DNA of 64,000 nucleotides from Aselliscus stoliczkanus (taxonomy: Eukaryota > Chordata > Mammalia > Chiroptera > Hipposideridae), in contig CM066730.1 in the NCBI GenBank assembly GCA_033961575.1, positions 112,897,523 to 112,961,522 on the forward strand, read 5' to 3'. The notes below the pieces were generated by a model. The model was given only the letters and a program-made list of their open reading frames with translations, did no database searches and had not been told where the DNA came from. This document shows, piece after piece, positions 24,259 to 35,868 of this stretch. The stretch's first letter is position 1. Every line of letters begins with the position of its first letter. The position numbers and the translations under genes were made by a program.

Positions 24259-24385
24259 GTTTCCCTCTGGGCTCCACTGTGCAATCTGAAACCAAGGGCA
24301 TCTGGATATGGTGGGTATCCTACCCCTCCAAGCTGAGTCACACCTGGTCCTTCTGGACACCGAGGGCCTTGGGGATGTGGAAAAG
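24259..24385 (+). pseudogene. GBP copy 1, exon 3, frameshifted
   Basis: Acceptor CCCTTCAG, donor GTAAGG. It encodes [17 protein letters not shown] and then loses frame at CACACCTGG (copy 2 has CACACCTTGG). LVLLDTEGLGDVEK is readable in the shifted frame, with the canonical Glu that copy 2 lacks. Confidence 0.9.
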
Positions 24386-24958
24386 GTAAGGCAGAGAGTC
24401 ACAAACAGATCCTTTTCATTCTGGATTTTCTCCTTATCTCTTCATGATCCTTGGCAATTAAACTACTGTGATCTATTCCTGAAATATTGAAATCCAACTA
24501 GGTCGAATGAGACATACTTCGGTCTCTTGAAAATTCACTTCTAGGTAAGATAAGATAATGTGGTTTATTTGATAAGATCTTTTATTTCTGAGCACTGAAG
24601 TGAATAATTTCATCCATTTTAGTAAAGCTTTATTGAGAAGCTGAATTAAAGGATCTTGAACTGAGTTATACAGTTTTTACTATGACTAAAGGCAAACTTC
24701 TGCAATAACTTAGGCAACACAAAAACATTTTGCCTGTCTTCAAGGCTCTTCATTGTCCTGCACAGGAACTTGCTTTTGAGCTTTATTTTCTCTGCCTACC
24801 TTCTGCTTCATGTCAGTCAGACCACATAACTCTACTTATTGCCTTCTAACTCACATTTTTCTTCTGTAGGTATTTGTTTTGTATGCTTCCTTCATTTCTT
24901 CATGTCCACATTTTACAAATCCTTTAATATCCAGCACTAAATCTATAGGGATGTTTCA

Positions 24959-25045
<87 letters not shown>

Positions 25046-25647
25046 TACTTTCTCTAAAGTCGGTATATTTTGTTTCCCTCTGACAGATTCATTACTGTTA
25101 TTGGGTATATTGACAATTGTTTTCACTGTTAAGATTTACTATTAATATGTAAGCTTTTAAACATATTGTCACCTTCCTTGCATTTGTTTTTCAAATGTTT
25201 GTAAATACCATGAGATAGTCATCTTAAGTGTAATAATCATCATATTTATCATTGCTTCCCTATAATTAAGAAAAATATATAACATCAGTAGCAGTGTATA
25301 AATATTGAATTGGATTTATTTTGAGTACTATTCAATTGTGACTAGCATAGTATATATTCTGTAGCTCGCTTTTTGTTAAATAAACATGTGGTGTCACTTA
25401 TAAACAACTAATTGCTCAAAAAGCACATGACCTTTTTTTTACACATATTATCTTATTTAATCCCATTTATAAAATAAGCGCTCTTTGAGGAAAGTATTAT
25501 TACTTTCTGCTTTCAAGTTTTCTTTCTTTTTTTTTTTTTTTTGGTACCAACATTATATAATCTGAAAAAACAAGTGAAAATGATTGAACAAGTAACTGAG
25601 TGAGTTCCTGCAGAGAAGACCGGTGTTTACTCTAATACGTTTTCTAG
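24386..25647. other. Intron 3 of GBP copy 1 with a (CT)n(AC)n microsatellite
   Basis: 24961-25020 is CT dinucleotide, followed by AC to 25044. The rest is unassigned AT-rich sequence. Confidence 0.6.
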
Positions 25648-25757
25648 GGGGATCCTAAGAACAACTCGTGGAGCTTTGCGCTGGCCGTGCTTCTGAGCAG
25701 CATGTTAGTCTACAACAGCATGAGCACCAGCAACCATGATGCCCTGGAGAAACTGCA
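25648..25757 (+). pseudogene. GBP copy 1, exon 4
   Basis: 110 nt, acceptor TTTCTAG and donor GTATCC as in copy 2. It encodes GDPKNNSWSFALAVLL and VYNSMSTSNHDALEKL. No lesion inside the exon. Confidence 0.9.
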
Positions 25758-25946
25758 GTATCCTTCCCAGTTTTATTCAGAAATTGATGGGACTGGAGAC
25801 AAAATCACATTCTCCTTCCCTGTGGCTGAGTGACCTTTGGTGGAGCATTGGGGACTCAGGGCAAAAGATTAAGGTTATAATAATTTTTTTATGAGGGAAA
25901 TGTAGGAATGTGGGTAGGAAGTTCCTTTTCCTTAGCTAGGTCCTAG

Positions 25947-26143
25947 TTATGTGGCAGAGCTCACAGAACTCATCAGGGCCAAGTCCTCCCCTACGCCGAA
26001 TGGAGTAGAAGATTCCACAGAGTTTGTGAGTTTCTTTCCAGACTTTATCTGGACTGTACGGGATTTCACCCTGGAGCTGAAGTTAAACGGTCTCCCTATC
26101 ACAGAAGATGAGTACCTGGAGAATGCCTTGAAGCTGATTCCAG
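25947..26143 (+). pseudogene. GBP copy 1, exon 5
   Basis: 197 nt, acceptor TCCTAG, donor GTATCA. It encodes [32 protein letters not shown] and [14 protein letters not shown]. The 3' two thirds and about 100 bp of following intron are much closer to copy 2 than the exon start and the preceding intron are. Confidence 0.9.
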
Positions 26144-26660
26144 GTATCAGAGCATGGCATGGACAATGGATGGTCCAATAGGGGGTGGGAGGTACTAAAC
26201 ACTGTCCATCATCTCTGTGGTTGCACTGTATTTGAGGCTACATTGAGCCCCATAGAAATGATTACTGGAATTTAGGTTATTCCTTGACAAATTCTAGTGA
26301 CTATAGTTAAGTTCACCCAAGGAGAGTGGGGCATAATGTGGCGTGAAGCTATTGAAAACTAAATTTCTCTTAAGACTATTTGTACCTTAACATCCAAATA
26401 CAATGAATGCTAAAGCTGATGGAAAGAACAGACACTTGTTTTCCTTGTTATGTTTCTCCCATTTTTGGTTGGAAAAACAATGAACTACATAATGGTTAAG
26501 CATAAAATTACAATGAAGTACATATTTCCCTGAGTTCTTACTCTTCTCATGGAGGGAAATAAATTTCTAGTGCATGGATAGTTGGGTCTTCCGCAAAAAG
26601 TGAAATTTACACCCTAAATAGACCTGATGATCTACTATCAGTGCATATGTTTTCATTATT
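26144..26660. other. Remnant of intron 5 of GBP copy 1
   Basis: The first roughly 110 bp closely match copy 2's intron 5 (GGATGGTCCAATAG, ACACTGTCCATCATCTCTGT). The homology then fades, and L1 sequence starts at about 26660 where exon 6 would be approached. Confidence 0.6.
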
Positions 26661-28300
26661 TCTTTTTTTAAATTGAGGTATATTTGACATACGCATTATA
26701 TTAGTTTCATGTGTAAAACATAATGATTATATACAGAGGGTTCCAAAAAAATGTATACACATTTTAGGAAAGGAAAAACTATTAAAAATTGTAATACTCA
26801 ATATATGCTGATAATAAAAGATGAATACAAGTCACATTTGACTTCTGCAATTACAATAGGTGCTCAAAGTGGTTCCCATCAGCATCCAGACACTTCTGAA
26901 TATGGTGAACTACTGCTTGAGCAACACTGACTAAAGTGTCCACTTGTATATATTTTTTGGCACCCCAGTATATACATATATACATACATATATAGTAAAA
27001 TGATCATGATAAATCTAGTTAACATTTATCACCATACATAGTAACAGAATTTTTTCCTTGTGATGAAAGCTTGTAGATCTACGCTTTTAGCAACTCTGAA
27101 ATATGCAATATAGTATTATTAATTATGTCCCAATGCTGTAATTACATCCCCATGACTTATTTATTTTATAACTGGAAGTTTGTATTTTTTGTTCCCTTTT
27201 CCTATTTCACAGTCCCTCTTCTCCCAATTATGAGTTTAGCTTGTTTTTTTTGTTTGTTTGTTTTACATTCCACATATAAGTGAGATCATATAGTATTTGC
27301 CTTTGCCTTTCTCTGTCTGCCTTATTTCACTTAGCATAATGGCCTCTAGGTCAATCCATGTTGTCAAAGGCAAGATTTTAGTATTTCTTATGGTTGAATA
27401 ATATTCCACATTTTCTGTTTTTCTTCCCCCCCCCCATTTTCTTTATCCATTCATCCAATAATAGACACTTGAGTTATTTCCATGTCTTGGCTATTGTAAA
27501 TAATGCTGCAATTATTTTTTTGAGGACCCTCCATATTGTTTTCCATAGTGGCTGTACCAATTTACCCACTAACAGTGCACAAGGGTTCCCTTCTCCCCAC
27601 ATCCTTATTTGTTATTTCTTGTGCTTTTGATAATAACTTTTCTAACAGCTGTGAGGTGATATATCATTGTGGTTTTTACTTTGCATATCCCTGCAATTTC
27701 ACTGAATTGAATAATTACTTTTAACAGTGTTTTAGTGAAGCCATTAGAGTTTGTTATGTATTATGCCATCTATAACTAATGTCATTTTTACTTCTTTCTT
27801 TTTAATTTAGATGTCTTTTCTTTTTCTTACTTAATCACCCTGGCTAGAATTTATAATACTATGTTGAATAAAAATGGTGAGAGTGAGCATCCTTGTCTTG
27901 TTCCTGATCTTAGAGGAAAAGTTTTAAGTTTTTTCACATTTGAGTATGTTAGCCCTGGGGTTGTTATACATGGCCATTATTATATTGAGGTATGTTCCCT
28001 GTATATCCACATTGTTGAGAATTTTTATCCTAAATGAATGCTATGTTTTGTCAAATGCTTTTTCTGTATCTATGAAATCATGTGATTTTTACCTTTCATT
28101 TTGGTAATGTGGAATATCATGTTAATTGACTTGCAGATGTTGAACCATCCTTGCATCCCTGAAATAAAACCCACTTGATCATGATGTATAATCCTTTTAA
28201 TGTATTGTTGAATTCAGTTTGCTAGTGTTTTGTTGAGAATTTTTGCCTCTATGTTCATCACAGATACTGGTCTGTAATTTTCTTTTCTTGTGGTCTCCTG
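26660..28300 (-). mobile_element. Reversed L1 (3' UTR and ORF2 part) hosting a mariner MITE
   Basis: 3' UTR words (ATTAGTTTCATGTGTAAAAC) flank the MITE. Then come GAGATCATATAGTATTTGCC and the antisense ORF2 string ending near CTGGTCTGTAATTTTC. Decayed. Confidence 0.75.
26734..26968. mobile_element. Mariner-type MITE (235 bp), second copy
   Basis: Same length, same terminal repeats (left CAGAGGGTTCCAAAAAAATG, right TTTTTTGGCACCCCAG) and flanking TA (26732-26733, 26969-26970). It sits inside the reversed L1 at 26660-28300. The interior matches the 5514 copy in inverted orientation (shared GACTTCTGCAATTACA / TGTAATTGCAGAAGTC). Confidence 0.88.
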
Positions 28301-28869
28301 ACTTGAGCTGCAATAGGTGTTGGCTGATTCACTCAGAGAGTGAATGCTTTGGGAAGCTGAGGTGTTCCAGGGTGCATGACTTGGTGTGCTCTGGGGGACT
28401 GCTGGCCAGGGCTGTAGCCAGTGCTGGCTGAAGTGGCCCTGGGGCATGTTGTGTAGGCCTTGATGTCTGGCTAGAGCACTTATACCAAATTCTGCCTCCA
28501 CTATTCACAGGAGGGTGAATATAAACAGTGGTGCTTGATGGCATTGCTGAACCCAGAAAGTTGCCACATATCTTGGAGAGTTTCTACGGTTCCTCACACA
28601 TTTGGTAGGCACTTTGTCATTAGTAAATTTTTTTAATTGTACAGTCTAGCTGCTCTTTAAATGACTGTTATTTTTCTATGCCCCAGAGCAGACAGGTCTA
28701 CATGTGCAGACTCCTCAGTAATATACTCCGTAATGCAGGTCACCCTGTCTGGGTAAGGTTCACATGGGTACCACATCTCCATCTCTTCTACCCTTCTCTG
28801 TGTAGTCCCTCTCTATTTGTTGTTCAGAAGCTCTTCAGTTGGCTTCTGGTTCTTCAGGAGATTCTAGAA
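28301..28869. other. Unassigned, possibly L1 5' UTR-like or LTR sequence
   Basis: Moderately GC-rich (28310-28520), without a recognised family; bounded by L1 on the left and mariner on the right. Open frames are unconvincing. Confidence 0.35.
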
Positions 28870-29819
28870 AAAAGGTTGGTTCTAGATAAAAGCCCTTGGT
28901 TCTAGAAAAATGAATACATACCTCATTGTTGAATATCACTACAGTCACCTTCAAAGTACTCCCCTTGGGAAGCTATGTACTGACACCAGTGCCTAGTCCA
29001 ACCTTCAGAGCAATTTTAGAACATTTCTCTGGAATGGCCGTTAGAGCTGTTGTTGTATTACCCTTGATGTCCTGAATGTCATTAAAATGTCTTCCTTTCA
29101 ATATTTTCTTTATCTTTGGGTAAAGAAAGAAGTCATTGGGAGCTAGATCAGGTGAAAAGGGAGGGTGTTTCAAGACAGTTATTTGTTTACTGGCAAAAAC
29201 TCCCTCACAGACAGTGCCGTGTGAGCTGGTGCATTGTCGTGATGCAAGAGCTCCTTCAGGTCATTTTTGCACACCCCTTTCTCATGCCAAGGTTTTCAGT
29301 TAAGATTTTCCTAACTGTTTCGCTGTCAGTGTTTACCTGGTCTGCTATGCTTCTCACAGGCAGCTGAATATTTCAATGCACAATTCGATGAACTTTTGCA
29401 ATGCTTTCATCAGTTCTGCTTGTTTCTGGCCACCCTGACCACTCTTCATCAGTGATGCATTCTCTCCCCTCAGAAAAATGTTTAATCCATTTGTACACTA
29501 CGGTTTTCTTCATGGCGTCATCCCCATAAACTTGGACTAACATGTCCCTGATTTCACTTCCACTCTTGCCAAGTTATATTAGAAATGTAACATTTGTTTA
29601 TTGCTCTAATTCAAGCTCAGACATTCTCATGATGATGGCACACAAAAACATGGAACAACAATAATGAACGCCACTCAGCAAGACACCACCACACGTCAAC
29701 ATGAACACAGCTGTGCAACACTGATATACCAAGGTTATGAAACCTTACTGAGCTGTTTGTACAGTGCTGCCAATGCAAGCACATGGTGGCAAGTTCATGA
29801 ACTTAATTGTCAGACCTTG
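28870..29819 (-). mobile_element. Mariner transposon, internally deleted, with transposase remnant
   Basis: The minus strand begins at 29819 with CAAGGTCTGACAATTAAGTT, preceded by TA. The transposase remnant runs from about 29630 to 28970: an N-terminal helix-turn-helix part (YKWIKHFSEGRE), then HHDNAPAHTA and HPPFSPDLAPNDFFLYPK, the signatures of the mariner DD34D catalytic domain. Three stops lie in the first third, and the stretch that should carry the first catalytic Asp is missing between the two parts. The left terminal repeat is not clearly visible, so that boundary is approximate. A different family from the 235-bp MITEs. Confidence 0.85.
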
Positions 29820-29859
29820 TATATGTAGGTGTATATTTGGTGTGTCCATAGGAAGATGT

Positions 29860-31856
29860 GTGTTCAGGGTCTTTCTATGCCATCATATTGGACCCCTCTC
29901 TATTTTCTTTTGCTGCTCTGAGTAGGTGAATTTCTCTGCCCTGTCTTCAAATTCACTCAACCTTTCTTCTGATTCATCTAGTCTGCTGTTGAACATTTCA
30001 TGTATATTTTTTCAGTTTAATTATAATATTTGTCAGCTCTGTGACTTCTGTTTGGCACTTTCATATACCTATTTTCTGTCTCTTTGTTGAAGTTCTCAGT
30101 GTTCATCCACATTTTCTGTCATTTGGTGAGCATTTTTATGACCATTACTTTGAATTCTGTGTTGGGTAGGTCACTTATTTCCAGGTTATTAGTTCCTGAG
30201 GTTTTATCTTGTTATCACCTTTGGAACATATTCCTGTTTTCTCATTCTTGCTTGATTCTCTGTATTGTTTTCTATGCATTAGATGAAACCACCACCTCTC
30301 CTGTTGAAGTATTGGTCTCGTGTAGAAGATGAACCTTACCATTCAACCCTTCCCTAGCTGTTGGTTGTCTCTCAAACCTTTATGATTGTCCAAGCAGCTT
30401 AATTTTGTTTTTAATAGTGCCCCAAATTGGAGATCTCAGCCAGGACCTAGATTCAGTGTGATTGGAAGTCAGAACATCAGGCAGCAGATCTTTAAAAATG
30501 CAAATATATACAACCTTGTATATATTTGCAACATAAGTTCCACAGGTCACCAGAGCCAGTTGATCTGTAGGTGTTCCATGGACAGCAGTCACAAGAGTTG
30601 GGGTTCCAGACCAATGAATGAGCTCCTATCTGGAGATGCTGGTGAGCTTTAGTGAAGCAGAGCAAGACCACAAAGATGGTGTCCCAGCCTATGTTCTCTG
30701 AGAGCACCTCCATAACCACAAGATGTGTGCCAAACCTGAAGCCAGTCTCTATGACCAAAACTCCAAAACAAGCAAGTAAGACTCTTATTTCAGAAAGACG
30801 GGGTGTTTTTCAATCTGTTGTCTGTACAGTGTCTAGGGTGTGGTAGCCTGCCACAAACTGTCTCTCTGATTTGTACAGCCCCATGGGATCCAGGAACACC
30901 AAGTCCTCGCCACTGAGTCCAGGCAATCAAGAGTCATCCCCAAGGTGGCAGCCACAAAAACCAGGGCACAAAATGGAACAACTGAGGCATCTGACATACA
31001 AGAACTCCCTTTCAGGAGATGCAGGCACTTTGGGGTGTGGCATAGAATTCACACTCAGGATTATAGTCAGCCCTTACATGTTTGTTAAATTAGAAACCTG
31101 CCCCTCAGACTGCAGCTATGAAGGTAAGCTAATAGGCCTTTTTCACAGAAAGACTGAGCTCCTGGTCTGTTGGCTCTTGCTGTGCCCTGGGGGTGGTAGC
31201 TGCTTAAAAACTCTTTCTCCATTAGTTACAGTACTATGGGACCCACCAGTGTAAGCCCTGCTGGCCACCAGACCCAGGAGATGTAGAGGTGGTCCCCTGG
31301 CAAGAGCCACAAAATTCAGGGCACCAGACAAGGTTATAAGCACCTTTATGGAAGATACCAGTGAACTGAAATAAGGCAGAGGACTTGTGTAAAGATTGTG
31401 TCCACCAGCCTCCATTCCTTGAAAGCACCTCCATAGTCCCCTAAAAGTGTGCCAAACCAGAAGCTTACCCCTAATGCCAAAGTGCCTGAACAAGTAAATA
31501 AGACTTTTTTTTTTTTTTTTTTTCAGAAAGACTGGGGGTGTGTTTCAGTCAATCTGTACAGTGTCCCAGGAGTGGTAGTTTGCTAAGAACTGTCTCTGAT
31601 AATTACAGCCCCATGGGACCCTGTCACATAAGCCCCGCCCTCCTGACCTCCAAAGCCAGGACACCATGGGCAGTCTCCTGTATGGAAGCCACAAAAAGTG
31701 GGTCACCAAGCATAAAAACCAGGATATCAAACACATTTAGAAGTTCCCCTCCTGTAAATAATAGTGCTCTGGAGCACAGCAGAGGAAGAATGCAAAGATA
31801 GCGTCCATTGGCTGGAGAGAAGCAGAGGGGGAGTGCAAAGATGGCATCGAATGGAA
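29860..31856 (-). mobile_element. Reversed old L1: ORF1 start plus a 5' UTR of about four ~360-bp monomers
   Basis: 29860-30330 reads like antisense ORF1 (TTTTGCTGCTCTGAGTAGGT, CATTACTTTGAATTCTGTGT). From about 30420 to 31856 a unit repeats: AAGTAAGACTC...TTCAGAAAGAC at 30775, CAGAAAGACTGAGC at 31146 and AAGTAAATAAGACTT...TTCAGAAAGACTGGG at 31493, each followed by TACAG..CCATGGGA-like and CCATAG/CCATAACC words. Assignment of the repeats to an L1 5' UTR is inference from position and the terminal AAAGATGGC. Confidence 0.6.
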
Positions 31857-31974
31857 AAAGAACAAATGAAAAGAAAAGAAAGGAAAAAGGAAAGAAAAAT
31901 AGATCTTAATGGCTACGTAAGATTATGCTAAAAGGTTGGTTCAGAACAATACCGATCCACTATGTTAGCAAATG

Positions 31975-32215
31975 CAATTACAGGAGTAAATATTGGACAA
32001 AAAAGATTTCCTGGCACTTGCTGTAATTGTGAAAAGCCCGGACATGTTACAAAAGGATTGCAGACAGCCACCTATTAACTATAATTCTAAACTCCAACCT
32101 ATTCCCACTGTAACTTCTGAAAAAAAAACCTGAAATCTGCCGTAGGTGTGAAAGAGGTAGACATTGGGTCAAAGAATGTAAATCAAAATTTCATAAAAAT
32201 GGCACTCTGTGGCAG
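31975..32215 (+). pseudogene. Retroviral gag fragment, two CCHC zinc knuckles
   Basis: Two C-x2-C-x4-H-x4-C boxes, the RNA-packaging motif of nucleocapsid. The second (near 32140-32185) is complete; the first is shifted by one extra base before its last Cys. Two knuckles suit a betaretrovirus. Confidence 0.82.
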
Positions 32216-32399
32216 GGAAACAGATTACAGGGCCAGCCCCAGGCCCAGACAATAACTGGTCCTCTATGGATCAAACAGTTCAACAGAATTATCAGGCTGT
32301 ATCCCCACCCCCAAGCTTTCAGAACAGCAATTAACTCCTGCTACAAAAGACAGTACAGCTGTAAATCTTTGCTCCACACAGGGTATTCTGTTAATTCCT

Positions 32400-33406
32400 A
32401 ATGAAACACCATTGAATAGTGGCCCCTTTTCTCAAGAAAAATTGGAGGCTTTAATAAATCTAGTTAAGATTCAATTAGAACTAAACCATATTGAACCTTC
32501 TACTAGTTCTTGGAATTCCCCTGTATTTGTAATTAAGAAAAAAATCAGGGAAATGATGAATGCTGACTGATTTGCGAGCTGTTAATGCTATAATTGAACC
32601 TGTGGGAACATTTCAACCTGGACTTCCACAATCGTCTATGATTCCTAAAAATTGGCCTTTAATAGTAATTGACTTACAAGATTGTTTTTATAACATTCCT
32701 TTACATCCTCAGGATTGCCCTAGATTTACATTTCCTATTCCATCTACTAATAATAAGGAACCAATTAAAAGATATCAGTGGAAGGTCCTTCCTCAGGGAA
32801 TGTTAAATAGTCCAACCATTTGTCAACTTTTTGTAGCCAGAGCTATTCAGCCAGTTAGAAACAGTTTTTCAACTTGCTACATAATTCATTATATAGATGA
32901 CATCCTTTGCACTGCTTCATCTAGGAAAGACTTAACAGAGTGCTTTAAATTGTTAAAAGAACAACTTGACTCTGCAGGACTCTGTATAGCTCCAGATAAA
33001 ATTCTAACCATTACACCTGTTCAATATTTAGGTGCAATTGTAGATAGACAGACTATTAGACCTCAGTAAGTTCAGATAAGAAGAGATCCGATTTCCACCT
33101 TAAATGACTTACAAAAATTGTTAGGAGATATTAATTGGCTACGCCCTACTTTGTACATTCCTACATATGCTCTCAGGAATTTTAGTCTTTTACGAGGACT
33201 GCCTCAATTCGATAGTCCTTGCAGTTTAACCCCTCAGGTTAATCAAGAGTTGGAATTAATAGAACAAAAAATACAGGAAGCTCAAATTCAACACATAGAT
33301 CCAACACAGCCCTTACAAATTTTAATTTTTCCAACTCCACATTCTCCCACAGCGGTGATTGTTCAACAAAATGATTTAGTAGAGTGGCTTTTTTTTTTTT
33401 TTGCCT
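32400..33406 (+). pseudogene. Retroviral pol fragment: reverse transcriptase and connection
   Basis: Palm motifs in order: a TDLRAVN box, [12 protein letters not shown] with the first catalytic Asp, LPQGMLNSP, and YIDD with the two further Asp. A frameshift lies before TDLR (about 32545) and a stop at 33067. The connection part (33118-33406) follows in frame after the stop. Confidence 0.88.
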
Positions 33407-33499
33407 AACAACTTTGTGAAGTCACTCCCGAGTTATATAGAGTTAATTTCAGAACTTGTGTCACAAGCTCGAACCAGTTTTACATCTTAATGGTCAAGA

Positions 33500-33690
33500 G
33501 CCTAATAAAATTGTAGTTCCGTTCAAAAAACAACAGATAATACATTTAAATGGTCCTATGACCCGTGGCAATGCTATTGCCGATACTTTGGTGGGGCGTG
33601 CTCACATTGCTGAAGCAACGAATTTTCTTTCTTTAACTCACACTAATGCGAGTGGATTACACTCCCGCTTTCCAATTAAAAACAAACAAC
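33500..33690 (+). pseudogene. Retroviral RNase H end and integrase zinc-domain start
   Basis: GNAIADTLVG resembles the end of betaretroviral RNase H, and SLTHTNASGLHSRF the His-containing start of integrase. Several shifts surround it; the open frame continuing to 33941 has different composition and I cannot assign it. Confidence 0.6.
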
Positions 33691-34679
33691 TCCATGTGGC
33701 CAGTCTCTGCCTCAGCCTGCTTTGTTTAAGACGCGGGAGCAGAATCCCCCCTCCTTTTCGAAAACGGCAAGAAACACCGCGCCAAGAGGCCTTGGGCCAG
33801 CCCAGTACATTGCTGCTAGAAATTAAAAGATTTAAAAGCATCGGTCAAACAGGTATTTTTCTAACAGACAAGATTTCAGGAATTCGTGCTATTTGCCAGA
33901 TTAAAATACAAGACAAAAGATTTATTTCTATAATTAATTGATGTTTTTGATGTTTCTATAATTATCTCTCAAAAAATACCACAAAATTAAAAAGTACAGG
34001 AATCAGACATTAATTATGGGCATGGGGCAAGCTCAGGCTTGCAATGAAACACCTCCCCTGGTCAAATTCCTGTAGGGACCACCTACAGTGGGACTCACTG
34101 TAAGGGAAATAACCTAAGTCTGTGAGTGATAACATTCTAAATTAACTTACTTTGAAAATCATGTTATCTCTGCTACAAAGTTTGTCAAAAAATAGCTTGT
34201 ATAATTGACTTTGGGATCTCATAGAGTGGGAACTAATAAAAGGTCACTCGAGTAAGATTTTAAGTAAAACTTTTCAGTAATGGTCATATATTAAAAATGC
34301 TTAGACGTAATTTCTCAACACCTATTAACAACTTAAGATTTTAGTTTTGATGAGCTCACCTATTTTTAGCTTCTTGTCACAGAAATGTTCAAAGATAGAT
34401 TAAGATCTGTTAATAAATATATGTTATATTTTATCACAAGCCTATACTTTTTAAGGTTACAAAATATCTTCCTAGATTTGCCAGTAAAAATGTTAATTAT
34501 CCTATACATGCTGGAAAAATGTAGATCTGCTTAAGTTCAGATCTCCCTTTTCATTACAGGATTTTTAGACAAATACAGGACTGTTAAGGAAAGTTTTCAG
34601 ACGATCCAGACAGGTACATAAAAGTCTTCATAACTTAGACCCTAAAAAAGGCCATAGAGTAATATAGATTAATTACATC

Positions 34680-35140
34680 TCAACTGAAAAAGCTACACTA
34701 ATGGCTGTTTTAACTGCTTTAGAGATGTTTTCAAACCCTATAAATATTAAATCAGACTCTGCTTTCCAACAATTCTAATCAGTCTTTTCAAAGTTTGTTG
34801 GAAAAAACAAAACAAAAACAATTTAAAAAGGGGGAAGACAGAACAGAATCCCCGCAGATAAGATTGGCTAGAATAATGTTTACTTTAAAAATTTAAAATT
34901 CATCTGGTTCAAGTAGTGAAGTTAACATTGGGCATACTGCTACAGAAAAACATTTTAATAATCAACAGTTCTAAACTATTGGAAAATGTCCCTATCTGGT
35001 GGAAGGATATCCAAACCAATGAATGACATTTAAAAACTTTATTAACATGGGAAAGAGGTTTTGCTTGTATTTCTCCAGGTCCACAGGAACGCCCTTTGTG
35101 GATACCAGGTCGGTGTGTCAAGTCTTATCAAGAATGACAT
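34680..35140 (+). pseudogene. Second RNase H piece and integrase C-terminal domain
   Basis: 34680-34780 reads like the RNase H core (ALEMF, then KSDSAF with the catalytic DS). 34985-35115 reads like the integrase DNA-binding C-terminus (TWERGFACISPG, PLWIPGRCVK). The integrase catalytic core (D,D35E) between them is not found. Confidence 0.65.
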
Positions 35141-35445
35141 TCAGCTGAAAACCGGCCTGACTCACACCCCCACTCTGAAGATAATGCTGGAGACATCCAG
35201 GCAGGAGAACAAACGCCCTGCGACTGAGAGGCTGCCTTTCCTGGAGGTCTCTAATTCTTTGCTAATGCCCACTGATGCTTCACTAGTTAAAAGCCGTATA
35301 TCGCCTAAACAACAGGCAGGAGTGTTTCTTGTGCCCATTAATACCGGTGTTGGTTTGGATGTGCCTCTTCTTACCTGAGCACAAATACCAAAACTATCTC
35401 AAATGGCAGAAAAAACCTTGGTCTTAGCGAAATTTCCAAGAACAG

Positions 35446-35832
35446 ATGCTCATATGTTCATGGCATAATAACCCTCCTTTAATTTACATTAATGATAACT
35501 CCTGGTTTCCAGGGCCAGAAGAGTTAAGGGGACCTGAATTCCCTGATGAAGAAGGTCACGTTTTTAAACTTTCAGGTTATATCTCATTAGGTTTTACTTA
35601 TACCCCAGTTTGTATTGGAATTGATGCTCCATGCCTAGCTATAAAAAAATATGTTTGGATTGTGCCTCAAGGCAAAGAAAATGATACCTTTAAAGATATA
35701 TTTATGATTTTTGGAAAGAAATTTGAAGTACAGGAGGCAAGCACTCGTAGCTTCCCTCCCCCTATTCCTACATGTACCAATCAAAGTAACTGGATTGATG
35801 GACAGTCCCATATTCATTGGGAAGAGTGTTGA
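35446..35832 (+). pseudogene. Retroviral envelope surface-subunit fragment
   Basis: 128 open codons, placed between integrase and the transmembrane subunit as a surface subunit should be. It is closed by a stop at 35830 and preceded by stops at 35376 and 35466-35471. Identification is by position and general betaretroviral resemblance, not by a decisive motif. Confidence 0.6.
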
Positions 35833-35868
35833 GGGAGTATGAATTGTGTGTTATTTAACACATTGTTT

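Larger units (their letters stand above)
20878..26143 (+). pseudogene. GBP6-like pseudogene, copy 1 (first four coding exons only)
   Basis: Exons: 20878-21070 (ATG at 20884), 24259-24385, 25648-25757 and 25947-26143, all with GT-AG borders and phases like copy 2. The product would be an interferon-inducible GTPase. Three signs of death: exon 3 is 127 nt, one T short of copy 2's 128 (near 24344), which shifts the frame before the DTEG motif; the P-loop reads GKYGTGKSY, so the catalytic-finger arginine is Gly; and no exon homologous to exon 6 or later appears between 26143 and the next GBP fragment at 37816, where L1s, mariners and a provirus lie instead. Exons 2, 4 and 5 remain open, implying loss is not ancient. 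The N-terminus MASGP and VENKNEQLSVNQKAL group it with GBP6-like members. No alternative family fits. Confidence 0.9.
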
